48,207 nucleotides of DNA from Nitrospinota bacterium (GCA_027619975.1 JAQCGX010000028.1:1-48207), one strand, 5' to 3'; counted from the stretch's first letter, positions 8,676 to 17,564 are shown. Made by a program: numbers and translations. Notes: generated by a model not told the origin, from the letters alone.

Positions 8676-9818
8676 ATGTCAAATTCCATTGAAATTTCAC
8701 CAGGTGTCAAGGCGACGCTGGTCGGCGCTTTTGTCAACCTGGTCCTTGTGGTCGTCAAGTTCATAGGCGGAATCCTTGGTCACAGTACGGCGCTGGTAGC
8801 AGACGCCATGCATTCGTTATCCGATTTATTGACCGACGCCATTGTTCTCGCCACCCATAAAATCGGTCAGCTTCCAGCGGATTCCAACCATCCCTACGGC
8901 CACGGGCGGGCCGAAACCATTGGCGCCACGATCGTCGGTAGCGTTATCATTCTGGCGGGAGTCTGGGTGGGCTACGATGTCTGGAAAGTCCTGACGAGCG
9001 ATTTCCAGCCCATTCCCGCCTGGCTGGCCGCCGGTGCAGCAACGCTTTCCATCATCGCCAATGAAGGCATTTTTCATTATACCCGCAGGATAGGAGAAAA
9101 GATCAATAGCCCGGCGGTGATCGCTAATGCCTGGCATCATCGATCCGACGCCATCTCTTCAATAGCGGCCTTGATCGGAATTCTCGGCGCGCATTACGGC
9201 TACCCTCTCATGGACCCTCTGGCTGGCGGGGTGGTTGCCCTCATGATCCTCAAAGTAGGCTATGGTATTCTCTTGGAAGGATTGCGGGATCTCATGGACA
9301 CGAGCTTGAGCGCAGATCAAACCCAGGAGATTCAAAAGATCATTGACGGCATCCCCGAGGTCATTAAATTCCATGACTTGAGAACGCGTACCCTGGGCGG
9401 AGAAATCTTTATGGACGTCCACATATTGGTGGACACCGATTTAACGGTGACCGAGGGACACGCGGCGGCGGAAAAGGTGCGAAGAAAACTGGTCAACGTC
9501 TTTGACAAGGTGCAAGATGTTCTGGTTCACGTCGATGGCGAAGAAGACCAAAAACTCCTGCCCCTCTATACCGTCACCCGCAAGGACCTGGAAAAAATTG
9601 TGGACCCTGTAATTGCCGCATCGAAAGTGCAATTGAAAAGAACCCGAATGCGGGTTCATCATCTCACCGGAACCAACGTCATAGAATTATTCGTTCAGGT
9701 CGATCCCCAAAAAACCATCGCCGAAATTCATGCCCTCACGGATGACCTCACGCACCGTTTAAAGTCCGCGCCCGAAATAGACGATGTCCGGATTTTTGTA
9801 GATATCAATGCCGATTAA
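8676..9818 (+). CDS. Cation diffusion facilitator (CDF) family metal exporter
   Basis: A 380-aa inner-membrane protein with six predicted helices in the first 210 residues and a long cytosolic tail. The metal site is visible in helix 2 (HSLSDLLTD) and helix 5 (HHRSDAISS), the HxxxD and HxxxD pair typical of zinc/cobalt or iron/manganese transporters. The HPYGHGRAE loop is a CDF hallmark. The C-terminal domain appears extended by a second unit that resembles the first (both contain VRRKL/LTHRL plus DDVRIFVD or DVLVHVDG), so the cytosolic part may be a tandem duplication. Metal specificity cannot be decided. The 3' end overlaps the convergent gene by 14 bp. Confidence 0.93.
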   Translation: MSNSIEISPGVKATLVGAFVNLVLVVVKFIGGILGHSTALVADAMHSLSDLLTDAIVLATHKIGQLPADSNHPYGHGRAETIGATIVGSVIILAGVWVGYDVWKVLTSDFQPIPAWLAAGAATLSIIANEGIFHYTRRIGEKINSPAVIANAWHHRSDAISSIAALIGILGAHYGYPLMDPLAGGVVALMILKVGYGILLEGLRDLMDTSLSADQTQEIQKIIDGIPEVIKFHDLRTRTLGGEIFMDVHILVDTDLTVTEGHAAAEKVRRKLVNVFDKVQDVLVHVDGEEDQKLLPLYTVTRKDLEKIVDPVIAASKVQLKRTRMRVHHLTGTNVIELFVQVDPQKTIAEIHALTDDLTHRLKSAPEIDDVRIFVDINAD

Positions 9819-10164
9819 CCGGGTTACATAGGTAACTCAACACCATACTCAATTTTTCGAGGGCCTTCTGCTTCTCGGTTTCTTCCTGCTTCAAAGCCTC
9901 CTCGGTTGACGCGGGTTTTTCAGGCAAATCCACATCGTCGCAACTTTTCAATTCTACAAAAGCACCTGGGGGAAACGGAAGATCCTTCCTAACTTCAGGG
10001 CGGAACTTTTTTTGAGTGAATTGGGCATTCTTACAGGGGGGATCGGCTGGCTTCAAGCCCATCGCCTTTGCCGTTGTGATGGGTTTAGGCACGGTATCTG
10101 CGAAAACATGCGTAGGAGAAAAAACCAGAATGAACGCGGTAATAAAAAATAGTCGCCTAATCAT
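9805..10164 (-). CDS. Small exported protein of unknown function
   Basis: 119 aa with a clear signal peptide (residues 1-22, cleavage after VFA). The mature part is proline- and charge-rich with only two cysteines (PPCKNAQF and KSCDDVDL), which could form a disulfide. A glutamate/lysine-rich helix (residues 85-110) follows. I recognise no family. The 3' end overlaps the CDF gene on the opposite strand by 14 bp. The signal peptide and codon-like composition support a real gene. Confidence 0.6.
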   Translation of the reverse strand: MIRRLFFITAFILVFSPTHVFADTVPKPITTAKAMGLKPADPPCKNAQFTQKKFRPEVRKDLPFPPGAFVELKSCDDVDLPEKPASTEEALKQEETEKQKALEKLSMVLSYLCNPVNRH

Positions 10165-10498
10165 TTCATGATTCCTGAAATTAATTTAAACGTTCATTAG
10201 GAAGTTTCTGTCAGTGTTAAGTTAATACGATTGTTCACAATTAAAAAAGAAGGACGTCACAACCCATTGTGATCTGCGCAACACCTCCACCAACAGCGGA
10301 AAACTGACTGTCCCGGCAAACCATGTTTACTGCGAACTACCTGTAATATGCGGTTTTTCAGCGACTTTTGACAGCCTTTCTGAATTACCATCTCTTAAAA
10401 ACTAAGCAAAACATAACCTACTTCTAACTCCTCCCTAATAAGGGTGCTGTTAAATAGAGACAGTAAAACCAATGAATCATTTAAATATGGAGTTTACA
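10165..10498. other. Intergenic region between divergent genes, with short palindromes
   Basis: About 330 bp without a gene. It contains a TCACAA-CCCA-TTGTGA palindrome at 10257-10272 and an ATTGT-TC-ACAAT palindrome starting at about 10230. Both use the same half-site and could bind one regulator. A TTGACA hexamer sits at 10368-10373 but no convincing -10 follows at 17 bp. Confidence 0.35.
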
Positions 10499-10741
10499 AT
10501 GTACGTACAGGAATATTTAGATACACAGGGTCTGCTGGATCAATTTTGGAGTGAATTTTATAACTCGGGGAACAACCATCAGCACCACGCGGTAGAAAAT
10601 TTGCTGAGAGGTTTCCGAAAAATCCTTGATAGCTCTTCTAAAACTGCCGCCGCCATCGACATGGATGATCCCCTCGATGCAATCATCTACTATGCAGAAA
10701 AAGAAGGTTATATGGAAATCGCCCAGCTCCTCAGCATTTGA
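10499..10741 (+). CDS. Small acidic protein of unknown function
   Basis: 80 aa from the ATG at 10499, chosen because GGAG sits six bases upstream (10489-10492). Upstream in-frame ATGs at 10472 and 10487 lack such a site. The protein is probably all-helical and cytosolic: MYVQEYLDTQGLLDQFW at the start and DDPLDAIIYYAEKEGYMEIA near the end. No membrane segment or cysteine is present. I recognise no family. A strong hairpin follows the stop codon. Confidence 0.55.
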   Translation: MYVQEYLDTQGLLDQFWSEFYNSGNNHQHHAVENLLRGFRKILDSSSKTAAAIDMDDPLDAIIYYAEKEGYMEIAQLLSI

Positions 10742-10792
10742 GGAGCGTCCCCAGCCTCTTTCCCCATTTCAGAATCATCTCTTCCTCCCACA

Positions 10793-10823
10793 TGAACCGT
10801 CATGGACATGACGGCGCGGTTCA
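10793..10823. terminator. Hairpin between convergent genes, possible bidirectional terminator
   Basis: CCGTCATG-GA-CATGACGG is a perfect 8-bp inverted repeat (10797-10814), with an alternative longer pairing TGAACCG (10793-10799) with CGGTTCA (10817-10823). It lies in the 93-bp gap between the small + gene and the - strand cupin gene. No long T tract follows on either side, so intrinsic termination is uncertain. Confidence 0.4.
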
Positions 10824-10834
10824 TTGAATCCGGT

Positions 10835-11212
10835 TCAATCTTTAAAATACGTATCGTGGTCGGAAAAAACCGGCGGGCTGTGGAAGTTTAAAAGATCGAG
10901 ACCTTCATCTTTGGTAATGAACTGGTGCAGGGTGCTGGGAGGAACGCGGAAAAAGCAGCCTTTCTTTAAAATATACTCGGTGCCGTCTAACACCGCGACA
11001 CCAGACCCCTCCAGCACATAATAAAGCTCTTCGCCTGCTTTATGATAACTGGTTTTCTTGATCTGTCCGGGCCGCATTTTTACCCGATAGGCGGAAAATT
11101 GACAGCACGCCTTTTTGGGCAATAGTTGATCGATACAAATGCCCTTGAGTTCAAAAGAGGGCGCCTCTTCCGGCGGCAGAAAAACCACTTGTTTTTTGGG
11201 GTCCATCCTCAA
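10835..11212 (-). CDS. Cupin-domain protein
   Basis: 125-aa single-domain cupin. Motif 1 resembles the conserved form (KTSYHKAGEELYYVLEGSGVAVLDG), with His and Glu residues able to bind a metal. Motif 2 (PPSTLHQFI) supplies a second His. Such small cupins act as metal-dependent dioxygenases, isomerases or sensors; the substrate cannot be read. It starts 16 bp after the end of the deoxyhypusine-synthase-family gene, so the two are probably cotranscribed. No signal peptide is present. Confidence 0.82.
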   Translation of the reverse strand: MRMDPKKQVVFLPPEEAPSFELKGICIDQLLPKKACCQFSAYRVKMRPGQIKKTSYHKAGEELYYVLEGSGVAVLDGTEYILKKGCFFRVPPSTLHQFITKDEGLDLLNFHSPPVFSDHDTYFKD

Positions 11213-11228
11213 ATCCTTAAGCGGGTCA

Positions 11229-12323
11229 CTAGACTATTTTCAGTTCCTGCAGAACATCGCCGGACCAGTTCAGGTGCAATTTTTTGCGGTCCTTGTAAAA
11301 CCCTTTTTGATAAGCATGACCGTAGATCAGGGGAAGCGATACGCTGGGTTCGACAAACGCCATGGCAAAATTGGCTTCTTTGTTGACCTTGCCCCAGGAT
11401 TGCGCTTCCGCCAGGGTACTGCCGCTCAAGCCGCCCCAATGCGGAGAATCGGTGGTCACTTGCAAGGCGTACTTGTGGCCGCCCGTGTACTGGTCAAAAA
11501 TGTAGGACATGACGATGGAATCGTTGATATAGTTTTTGGGAACTCCGCCCGCCACATAAAACGCCGCCGTTCCAGGGGACTGAACCACGAGTTGCGTCAG
11601 TTCATAATTATCGCGAATAACATCGATGGTGATGGGCGTTTTCCCCGCTTTTTTGGACATATAATAATGCTCCATCAGACCAATACCGATGCTGGAATCG
11701 CTGATGGCCGGGCAAAATATGGGGACGCCATTTTTTCTCGCGGCGACCAGAATGGAGTCCTCGTCATCAATGGTTTCCGACAATTTGTTGATAAACTCCC
11801 GGCTTGAGTACTGCCGGGGCTCCAGGGTTCCCGCGAATCGCCCGATCAGGGAATCATATTCGGCGAACAGTTCCTCATCGACATAGGTGTCATAAATCCG
11901 GTTGATGAACAGCTCCCGTAATTTCGTGTCATCCGCGTTGGGACTGCCATAATAATGCCCGCCTCCCAATGCCGCATAAAAATCCTGATAAAGAACCGCT
12001 CCCGTGGATACGATCACGTCCACCATATTGTTATGGATCATATCGCGGATTATTTTTCGTAAGCCTGCGGCGATCAAAGGCCCGGCGAGGCCCAGCATGA
12101 TGGTGGGCCGCTCGGGGTCGGTCAGCATTTTTTTATACACGTTGGCGCAAAGACCGATATTGCGTGCCTGAATGGAACTGCCGCTGAAAGAATCCACCAG
12201 GTCGGCCACCGTTTCGATCTTTTCAAAATCGATCGGGGCAATTCGTGTGTGGAGAAGATCTTGTTTCTTCTGTTTTTTTATGTCACCCATGGTTTTGCGG
12301 TCTAGTGAATCTTTGTAAGCCAT
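11229..12323 (-). CDS. Deoxyhypusine synthase family protein
   Basis: 364-aa NAD-dependent aminobutyl-transferase-fold enzyme. The start at 12323 is chosen because GGAG lies six bases upstream; a TTG four codons earlier overlaps that site. The catalytic-lysine region is intact: TLAEAQSWGKVNKEA aligns with the SWGK motif whose Lys forms the enzyme-imine intermediate in eukaryotic DHS (Lys at residue 312 here). The N-terminal cofactor region has VSTGAVLYQDFYAALGG. In eukaryotes and archaea the family modifies eIF5A; bacterial homologues act as homospermidine-synthase-like enzymes or have unknown targets. No eIF5A-like gene is present, but efp lies 10 kb away. A cupin gene follows. Confidence 0.9.
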   Translation of the reverse strand: MAYKDSLDRKTMGDIKKQKKQDLLHTRIAPIDFEKIETVADLVDSFSGSSIQARNIGLCANVYKKMLTDPERPTIMLGLAGPLIAAGLRKIIRDMIHNNMVDVIVSTGAVLYQDFYAALGGGHYYGSPNADDTKLRELFINRIYDTYVDEELFAEYDSLIGRFAGTLEPRQYSSREFINKLSETIDDEDSILVAARKNGVPIFCPAISDSSIGIGLMEHYYMSKKAGKTPITIDVIRDNYELTQLVVQSPGTAAFYVAGGVPKNYINDSIVMSYIFDQYTGGHKYALQVTTDSPHWGGLSGSTLAEAQSWGKVNKEANFAMAFVEPSVSLPLIYGHAYQKGFYKDRKKLHLNWSGDVLQELKIV

Positions 12324-12471
12324 ATTTTTCTCCAAAAACTAAAGGGGGATAGAGCGCGTCATAATATCTGTATGCCCGCTAAAGGTCAAGCCAGCGGTCA
12401 TGGGGCAAAACGGAAAACCTTCAACCTGCCCAGGAAAAACCCTGGGAGGAGTCTGGTTTGAGGGTATTTTT

Positions 12472-12909
12472 TCACATACGGGTGCAGAGTTCGCCGGAAT
12501 GGGTCTTCGTATCAACCTTGGCGATGGCCTCCTGAATTTTCCCCGCTTCATCGATCACATAGGAAATACGCGACGCATACTGGTCATCGGGATTCTGCAC
12601 CGCATGATAAGCCAGGGCGATCTCGCGATTGACATCGCAAAGCAATTGAAACGGAAAGGAATATTTTTCTGCAAACGCTTTGTTATCCGCTACACCATCC
12701 AAGCTGACACCCAGAATGACGGTGTTTTTATCTTCAAACTTTTTATAATCATCGCGGAACCCCTGCCCTTCCATCGTGCATCCGGGCGTGTCGGCTTTAG
12801 GGTAAAACCAAATCACCACTTTCTTGCTGCTAAAATCTTTCAAACTGACTTGTTTGCCGTGGTGATCCTGAACTGAAAAATCCGGCGCTTGTGTTCCCAC
12901 ATCCAGCAT
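12472..12909 (-). CDS. bcp: Thioredoxin-dependent peroxiredoxin, Bcp/PrxQ type
   Basis: Thiol peroxidase that reduces H2O2 and organic hydroperoxides in the cytosol. The start at 12909 (MLDVGTQAPDF) is preceded by AAGGAGAC and gives 145 aa; in-frame upstream codons to 13002 lack a ribosome site. The peroxidatic cysteine lies in TPGCT (about residue 45). The resolving cysteine usually five residues on in PrxQ is absent: the segment reads CTMEGQGF. The enzyme is therefore probably of the 1-Cys type, or resolved by another cysteine or partner. It lies downstream of ispD in the - strand run. Confidence 0.92.
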   Translation of the reverse strand: MLDVGTQAPDFSVQDHHGKQVSLKDFSSKKVVIWFYPKADTPGCTMEGQGFRDDYKKFEDKNTVILGVSLDGVADNKAFAEKYSFPFQLLCDVNREIALAYHAVQNPDDQYASRISYVIDEAGKIQEAIAKVDTKTHSGELCTRM

Positions 12910-13042
12910 GGTCGGTCTCCTTATAAATAATTTGATGACTTCAAGTATTTTTTTTAACATAAATAATTTTGCGGAAGATATTACTTGGTTAGATGCAGGC
13001 AAATGAAGATGGAAGCAAAGTTTCCGTTTTCAACAGCAGGAG

Positions 13043-13741
13043 TCATGGTTCACCTTCTGCCGCCCGTCTGTTTAAAATAGCCTCTCCCAGAATGAGATCC
13101 TCCTGGCGGGTGATCTTGATGTTCATCTCCGATCCTTCGATGATTTTCACCTTTTTGCCAGCGTACTCTAATAGAGAACCTTCATCGGTTCCATAATAAG
13201 AGTCCTGCACCGCCTTTTGAAACGCTTCGTTAAGAACGGCATATTGAAACGCCTGCGGCGTTTGAACACGCCATAAGCCACTGCGGTCCACGGTCTTCTC
13301 CACAAACCCATCGGCATCCGCTAACTTGATCGTGTCATTCACCGGAATGGCGGTGATGGCCGCGCCAAAGTTTTTAGCGGCTTCGATGGCTCGTAGGATC
13401 ATATCCCCCGTTACAAAGGGACGCACGCCATCATGAACGAGGACCACATCCGTATCCGCATCGAGAGCCTGAAAGCCGTTATAGACGGAATCCTGACGCT
13501 CCTTGCCTCCGACAACAATTTTTTTTACGATGTCGTAACCCAGCAACCATTCTTTTTTGGCGGCGGCGGAATCTTTTTCCGGCACCACTAGAATCACCGA
13601 ATCCACTTGCCCCGAGGCTTCAAACGCCCTGAGCGTGTGGTGAAGAATCGGCTTTCCTTGCAACAATAGGAACTGTTTTGGGATCGCAGAGCCCATGCGG
13701 GTTCCCTGACCGGCGGCAGGAATGATGGCAGAAATTTTCAT
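13043..13741 (-). CDS. ispD: 2-C-methyl-D-erythritol 4-phosphate cytidylyltransferase
   Basis: Third step of the MEP isoprenoid pathway: MEP plus CTP gives CDP-ME. The length of 232 aa is typical. The nucleotide-binding loop AAGQGTRMGSAIPKQF is at residues 9-24, VHDGVRPF is near 104, and a C-terminal GSEMNIKIT segment is typical of the family. No IspF fusion is present. The gene starts 49 bp after radA, an adjacency seen in several lineages. The start ATG is at the natural family position. Confidence 0.95.
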   Translation of the reverse strand: MKISAIIPAAGQGTRMGSAIPKQFLLLQGKPILHHTLRAFEASGQVDSVILVVPEKDSAAAKKEWLLGYDIVKKIVVGGKERQDSVYNGFQALDADTDVVLVHDGVRPFVTGDMILRAIEAAKNFGAAITAIPVNDTIKLADADGFVEKTVDRSGLWRVQTPQAFQYAVLNEAFQKAVQDSYYGTDEGSLLEYAGKKVKIIEGSEMNIKITRQEDLILGEAILNRRAAEGEP

Positions 13742-13790
13742 GGCTGCAATTAGTGACGTGAGAACTGGGTAAACTCAAACATATAATTTT

Positions 13791-15170
13791 TTACGGAAAA
13801 ATGATTTCAAACGCCTGGGTTAAATCTTCTACAAAACAAAGTTCCATACTGCTTTTGGGCACGGACTTGCTTTTCTTCGCCGCATAGGGAACGACGCAAC
13901 GCTGAAACCCCATCCGTTCCGCTTCCATGATCCTCGGTTCCAGTTGATTGACAGACCGCACTTCACCTGTCAAACCGACTTCGCCGATCATGACCGTTTG
14001 CAGGTCGATCATCTGGTTTTTAAAACTGCTGGCGATGGCCGCCGCAATCCCAAGATCAATCGCCGGTTCGGATACTTTAATGCCGCCGGCTATATTAACA
14101 AAAATATCCTCACCCTGGAATTGCAGGCCGAGGCGCTTTTCCATGATCGCGACCATGAGGGTCATGCGGTTCTGATCAAACCCGGTCGCCATGCGCCTGG
14201 GCATCCCGATTGAGGAGGAGGAACATACCAGGGCCTGAACTTCCACCAGAAGAGTGCGACTGCCTTCCAGGCTTGAGACGATAACAGAACCGGGGCAGTG
14301 CGGGGGCCGCTCGGAAAGAAAAATTTCCGATGGATTATCTACCGTGACTAATCCCTCCGGCCGCATTTCAAAAACACCGATTTCCGGGGTGGCCCCGAAA
14401 CGGTTTTTGATCGTTCGGAGCAGGCGATAGGAATGGCTTTTTTCGCCTTCAAAGTAGATAACAGTGTCCACTATGTGCTCCAGGGCTTTTGGCCCGGCAA
14501 TGGCCCCGTCCTTGGTGATATGGCCTATCAGCAAGGCGGACAGCGACCGTTTTTTTACATCCTGAAAAATTTTGAAAGCCACTTCCCGAACCTGGCCAAT
14601 GCTACCGGGGGCGGAGGACAATTCCGAGGTATAAAAAGTTTGAATGGAATCCAGTACCAAAACCGCAGGGTCCACCCGGTCGATCAATCGTTGGACTTCC
14701 TCAATGCAGATCTCCGGGCTGATAAGGAGGTTGTCCGACAAAGCGTTGAGTCTCTCGGCCCTTAACTTTATCTGCGCGGGAGATTCTTCTCCGGAAACAT
14801 ATAGGACTTTTCTCCCTGAACGGGCGATACAACCCATGCTTTGTAACAGCAGAGTGGATTTGCCAATTCCGGGGTTGCCCCCGATTAAAGTCAGGGACCC
14901 TTCCACCATCCCGCCCCCCAAGGTACGGTCGAATTCGCTGATCCCCGTGGTCCAGCGATTTTGATTCAGGGATTCGACAGATGTGATCGGTTGCGCACCG
15001 CCATCCCGTTTCCCGCCGGGTGCGGCCAGAGAGTTTAAATTTTTTCGTCCGCCGCGAATCAGTTCCTCGGAGAACGAATTCCATTCTTCGCATTCAGGGC
15101 ATTTCCCCAGCCACTTGGGCACGCGGTAACCGCAGGTTTGACAAACGTATTCCGATACAGGTTTGGCCAT
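13791..15170 (-). CDS. radA: DNA repair protein RadA
   Basis: RecA-like ATPase that promotes branch migration in recombination. The 459-aa length is full. An N-terminal C4 zinc finger (CQTCGYRVPKWLGKCPEC) is followed by the Walker A GGNPGIGKST (about residue 100), the RadA-specific KNRFG motif near 255, and a C-terminal Lon-like domain. It starts with ATG at 15170. It sits between the exported coiled-coil gene (147 bp upstream) and ispD (49 bp downstream). Confidence 0.96.
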   Translation of the reverse strand: MAKPVSEYVCQTCGYRVPKWLGKCPECEEWNSFSEELIRGGRKNLNSLAAPGGKRDGGAQPITSVESLNQNRWTTGISEFDRTLGGGMVEGSLTLIGGNPGIGKSTLLLQSMGCIARSGRKVLYVSGEESPAQIKLRAERLNALSDNLLISPEICIEEVQRLIDRVDPAVLVLDSIQTFYTSELSSAPGSIGQVREVAFKIFQDVKKRSLSALLIGHITKDGAIAGPKALEHIVDTVIYFEGEKSHSYRLLRTIKNRFGATPEIGVFEMRPEGLVTVDNPSEIFLSERPPHCPGSVIVSSLEGSRTLLVEVQALVCSSSSIGMPRRMATGFDQNRMTLMVAIMEKRLGLQFQGEDIFVNIAGGIKVSEPAIDLGIAAAIASSFKNQMIDLQTVMIGEVGLTGEVRSVNQLEPRIMEAERMGFQRCVVPYAAKKSKSVPKSSMELCFVEDLTQAFEIIFP

Positions 15171-15316
15171 TTGGAAGAAAGCATAAAAAGTGTTGTTGAG
15201 TTGCTCCCTTAGGAACTATGAATTCCCGAAGCCCGTGCATTATAAGGCACGGATAGTTCAGGGGAAGGGAAAAAGCTTAATCTCAAAGCTGGCCGGAACC
15301 TGAAATGCCGGTTTTC

Positions 15317-16693
15317 TTAACGGGGAGGGGTGGGAGAGGGACTCTTTTCTAAATTAGACAACGTTTTCCGAATGGCATCATTTCTCGAAATATTCACATT
15401 GGCCTTTCGGGACAATTCTTCCAGTGTTTTTTTAGTTTCCGCCTGGTCCTTGAGCGACTGCCTCTGAGCATTTTTAATTTCTTCCTGGGCTTTCAAAATC
15501 TGGGCCTGAGTGTTTAACACCTGACTCTGGGCCTGCTTGATATCCCCTTGTCCGGCCATTATCTGAGTCAGTTTTCCTTGTTCAGCGGCCATGACTTTCA
15601 AAATATCAATCAATTTTGTCAGCTTCTGGTTAGAAGCTTCCACACCGGCCAACCCCCCTTCGATGGTCTGCAAGGACTGCCCCACGCTTTGAAGAGACTG
15701 GTTCATCGCATTGCTGTGAGTGGCAAGTGCAGTGGATGAGCTGATGAGTTTGTTGATTTTTTCTCCACTCAGGGCATTATCACCCTTTATTTGTTCAAGA
15801 TTTTGCTGAACTTTAGATAGAGAATCTATTTGCAGGACCAGAGCATCTTTAAGTTTAAGGACATTATTGTTTGTCGCATCCACATTTAAAGAAAGACGCT
15901 CAACGTTTCCCCGTGTTGCTTCTCCCTCTTTCAGACTCATTTGCAGTACTTCCACCAATTTTTGATTTTTAGCCTCTATATTTGCCAGGCCTGCAAGCAA
16001 GGTCTCTTTATTTTCTTTATTTGATTGAGACATTCCGGTGAGGAGTTGAGTACTGGTTTTTTCATTTTGCTGCACGATGGTGGGGATTAAGTCTGCTTTG
16101 ATGACTTCTTTCTGAGCGTTCAATTGCTCAACAACTTTACCAAATGACTGGTTGTTGGACTGGACCAACTCCTGGAAAGACCCTTTATTCAAATTAGCGA
16201 TTTTATCCATGTCCCCGGCCATATGGCCTTTCAACTGATCGAACTGAGTCGCGAGGTTGGCTTGAAATTTTTCATTGGCTATTGTTTGCTGGCCTAGCTG
16301 GGAGGTCACTTGATCATTAATTTTACTCAATTGCTGATTGACGCTTTTGACAATATCCGATTTGATTTGATTTTCAATATCCGCCAATTTTCTATTGGTG
16401 GCCTCCAAACGCCCGCTGACTTCCGCCTGACTTTGCTCAACGCTGCCCTGAAGATTGGGTATTAAACTTTTAATTTCATCGATTTGACGAAACAAATTCT
16501 GCTGGGTGTTTTCCAAGGCCTGCAGCTTGCCCTTTTCCAGGGTGACCAACCGGGAGTTGATTTTCTTTATATCCCTGAACATCCTTCTCCAGTTTTCCTC
16601 GTCATTATCAAAAATTCCTGCATAAGCGGTTGCAGAAGCAAATAACAGACTTAAAAAAATGATGCCAATCCGTTGGAGTTTTTGATTTTTCAT
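15317..16693 (-). CDS. Exported long coiled-coil protein in the Tol-Pal locus
   Basis: 458 aa with a signal peptide (residues 1-25, cleavage after AYA) and then almost unbroken predicted coiled coil to about residue 440, rich in Gln, Asn, Leu and Lys, ending SPSPTPPR. The first mature stretch, DNDEENWRRMFRDIKKIN, is the only non-repetitive part. No TPR is visible. It lies directly downstream of pal, where many bacteria carry cpoB/ybgF, whose N-terminus is a short coiled coil. A coordinating role in Tol-Pal is inferred from position only. A strong hairpin separates it from pal, so it may have its own promoter. Confidence 0.7.
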   Translation of the reverse strand: MKNQKLQRIGIIFLSLLFASATAYAGIFDNDEENWRRMFRDIKKINSRLVTLEKGKLQALENTQQNLFRQIDEIKSLIPNLQGSVEQSQAEVSGRLEATNRKLADIENQIKSDIVKSVNQQLSKINDQVTSQLGQQTIANEKFQANLATQFDQLKGHMAGDMDKIANLNKGSFQELVQSNNQSFGKVVEQLNAQKEVIKADLIPTIVQQNEKTSTQLLTGMSQSNKENKETLLAGLANIEAKNQKLVEVLQMSLKEGEATRGNVERLSLNVDATNNNVLKLKDALVLQIDSLSKVQQNLEQIKGDNALSGEKINKLISSSTALATHSNAMNQSLQSVGQSLQTIEGGLAGVEASNQKLTKLIDILKVMAAEQGKLTQIMAGQGDIKQAQSQVLNTQAQILKAQEEIKNAQRQSLKDQAETKKTLEELSRKANVNISRNDAIRKTLSNLEKSPSPTPPR

Positions 16694-16777
16694 TAAGAAT
16701 GATGTCGGTTGGAAAACAGGGTGTTTAAAGTTGAACCCTCAACTCTGAGGGAATCCGCTCCTGTGGGGAAAATAGAT

Positions 16778-16806
16778 AGATCGCAACGGAAAGTCCGTTG
16801 CGATCT
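16778..16806 (-). terminator. Rho-independent terminator after pal
   Basis: AGATCGCAACGGA (16778-16790) pairs perfectly with TCCGTTGCGATCT (16794-16806) around a 3-nt loop. Read on the - strand the hairpin is followed by ATCTATTTTCC, a modest T-rich tail. It lies 48 bp beyond the pal stop, so it likely ends or attenuates the tol-pal transcript. Confidence 0.65.
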
Positions 16807-16853
16807 CATTCTATCTAAATTATCACGTTGCCTCTATGCTACAAAAGGACAGC

Positions 16854-17564
16854 TTATTCGGCAACCATAAAGTGTGCCCTTCGATTCTGCCCCCAGCAAC
16901 CTTCGTTGGTTTCACCGCAAAAGGGTTTTTCCTCACCATAACTGATGACATGCAATCTGTTCTCAGGAATCCCGAGAGAAGCCAAATAGCTTTTGGTAGA
17001 GGCCGCACGGCGTTGCCCAAGCGCGAGGTTATAGTTATTGGTCCCTCTTTCATCACAATGCCCTTGAATCTCTACCTTGACGCTGGGATGTTGTTTCAAA
17101 AAATCCGCATTCTGTTTCAAAACACCTTTGGAACTCGAATCCAGATCATATTTATCAAACTGGAAATGGATGTCTTTCAACTCGGAAGTGGGGCGAAAGG
17201 AATACAACCTGGCTTCCTGAATGCCTTGATCCAACCCGGATCCAGTGCCGTCTTTGGCGAAAGGATTGTAGGCTCCATCCTCTCTGGATATAATGGGCGC
17301 ACCGTCAACGGCTCCCGATTCGGTCAGATTTTCCTCGCGGACAAAACCGGACTCTTCAGACCCGGCTCCATCAGACGAAAAATCCTGCTCCGGTGCAAAC
17401 CCTTGTGTTGCATCTGAGCCTTCAGCAACTTCCTCTAATTCACTTTCCGCAACAGAACCCATCGATTCAATTTCCGGAGGCATGAGCTGTTTTGAACAAG
17501 ATACCACAAATGATAACACTACAAAAATCCCCAAAGCCCTGATCCAAAGTTTTTTTCCTGACAT
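16854..17564 (-). CDS. pal: Peptidoglycan-associated lipoprotein Pal
   Basis: Outer-membrane lipoprotein that binds peptidoglycan and TolB. The start at 17564 (MSGKKLWIR) gives 236 aa; six more in-frame codons lie upstream to 17582. A lipobox VVSC places the lipidated Cys at about residue 23. An acidic, low-complexity linker (to about residue 120) is longer than in E. coli Pal. The C-terminal OmpA-like domain contains IHFQFDKYDLD and GHCDERGTNNYNLALGQRRA, with the diaminopimelate-binding Asp and Arg. Two extra cysteines occur near the end (PFCGETNEGCWG), as in many Pal proteins. It is the last gene of the Tol-Pal set. Confidence 0.95.
   Translation of the reverse strand: MSGKKLWIRALGIFVVLSFVVSCSKQLMPPEIESMGSVAESELEEVAEGSDATQGFAPEQDFSSDGAGSEESGFVREENLTESGAVDGAPIISREDGAYNPFAKDGTGSGLDQGIQEARLYSFRPTSELKDIHFQFDKYDLDSSSKGVLKQNADFLKQHPSVKVEIQGHCDERGTNNYNLALGQRRAASTKSYLASLGIPENRLHVISYGEEKPFCGETNEGCWGQNRRAHFMVAE

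Noticed and set aside
10257-10272. CRP site
   Set aside because: TCACAA-N4-TTGTGA has the half-sites in the opposite order to CRP (TGTGA-N6-TCACA), so it does not fit a CRP operator.
12339-12551. 70-aa ORF between DHS and bcp on the - strand
   Set aside because: No ribosome site, overlaps the end of bcp, and composition is unlike the neighbouring genes.
13043-13741. NeuA-type CMP-sugar synthetase to pair with the NeuB-like gene
   Set aside because: The motifs (AAGQGTRMG, VHDGVRPF) are those of IspD, and it sits next to radA, 18 kb away.
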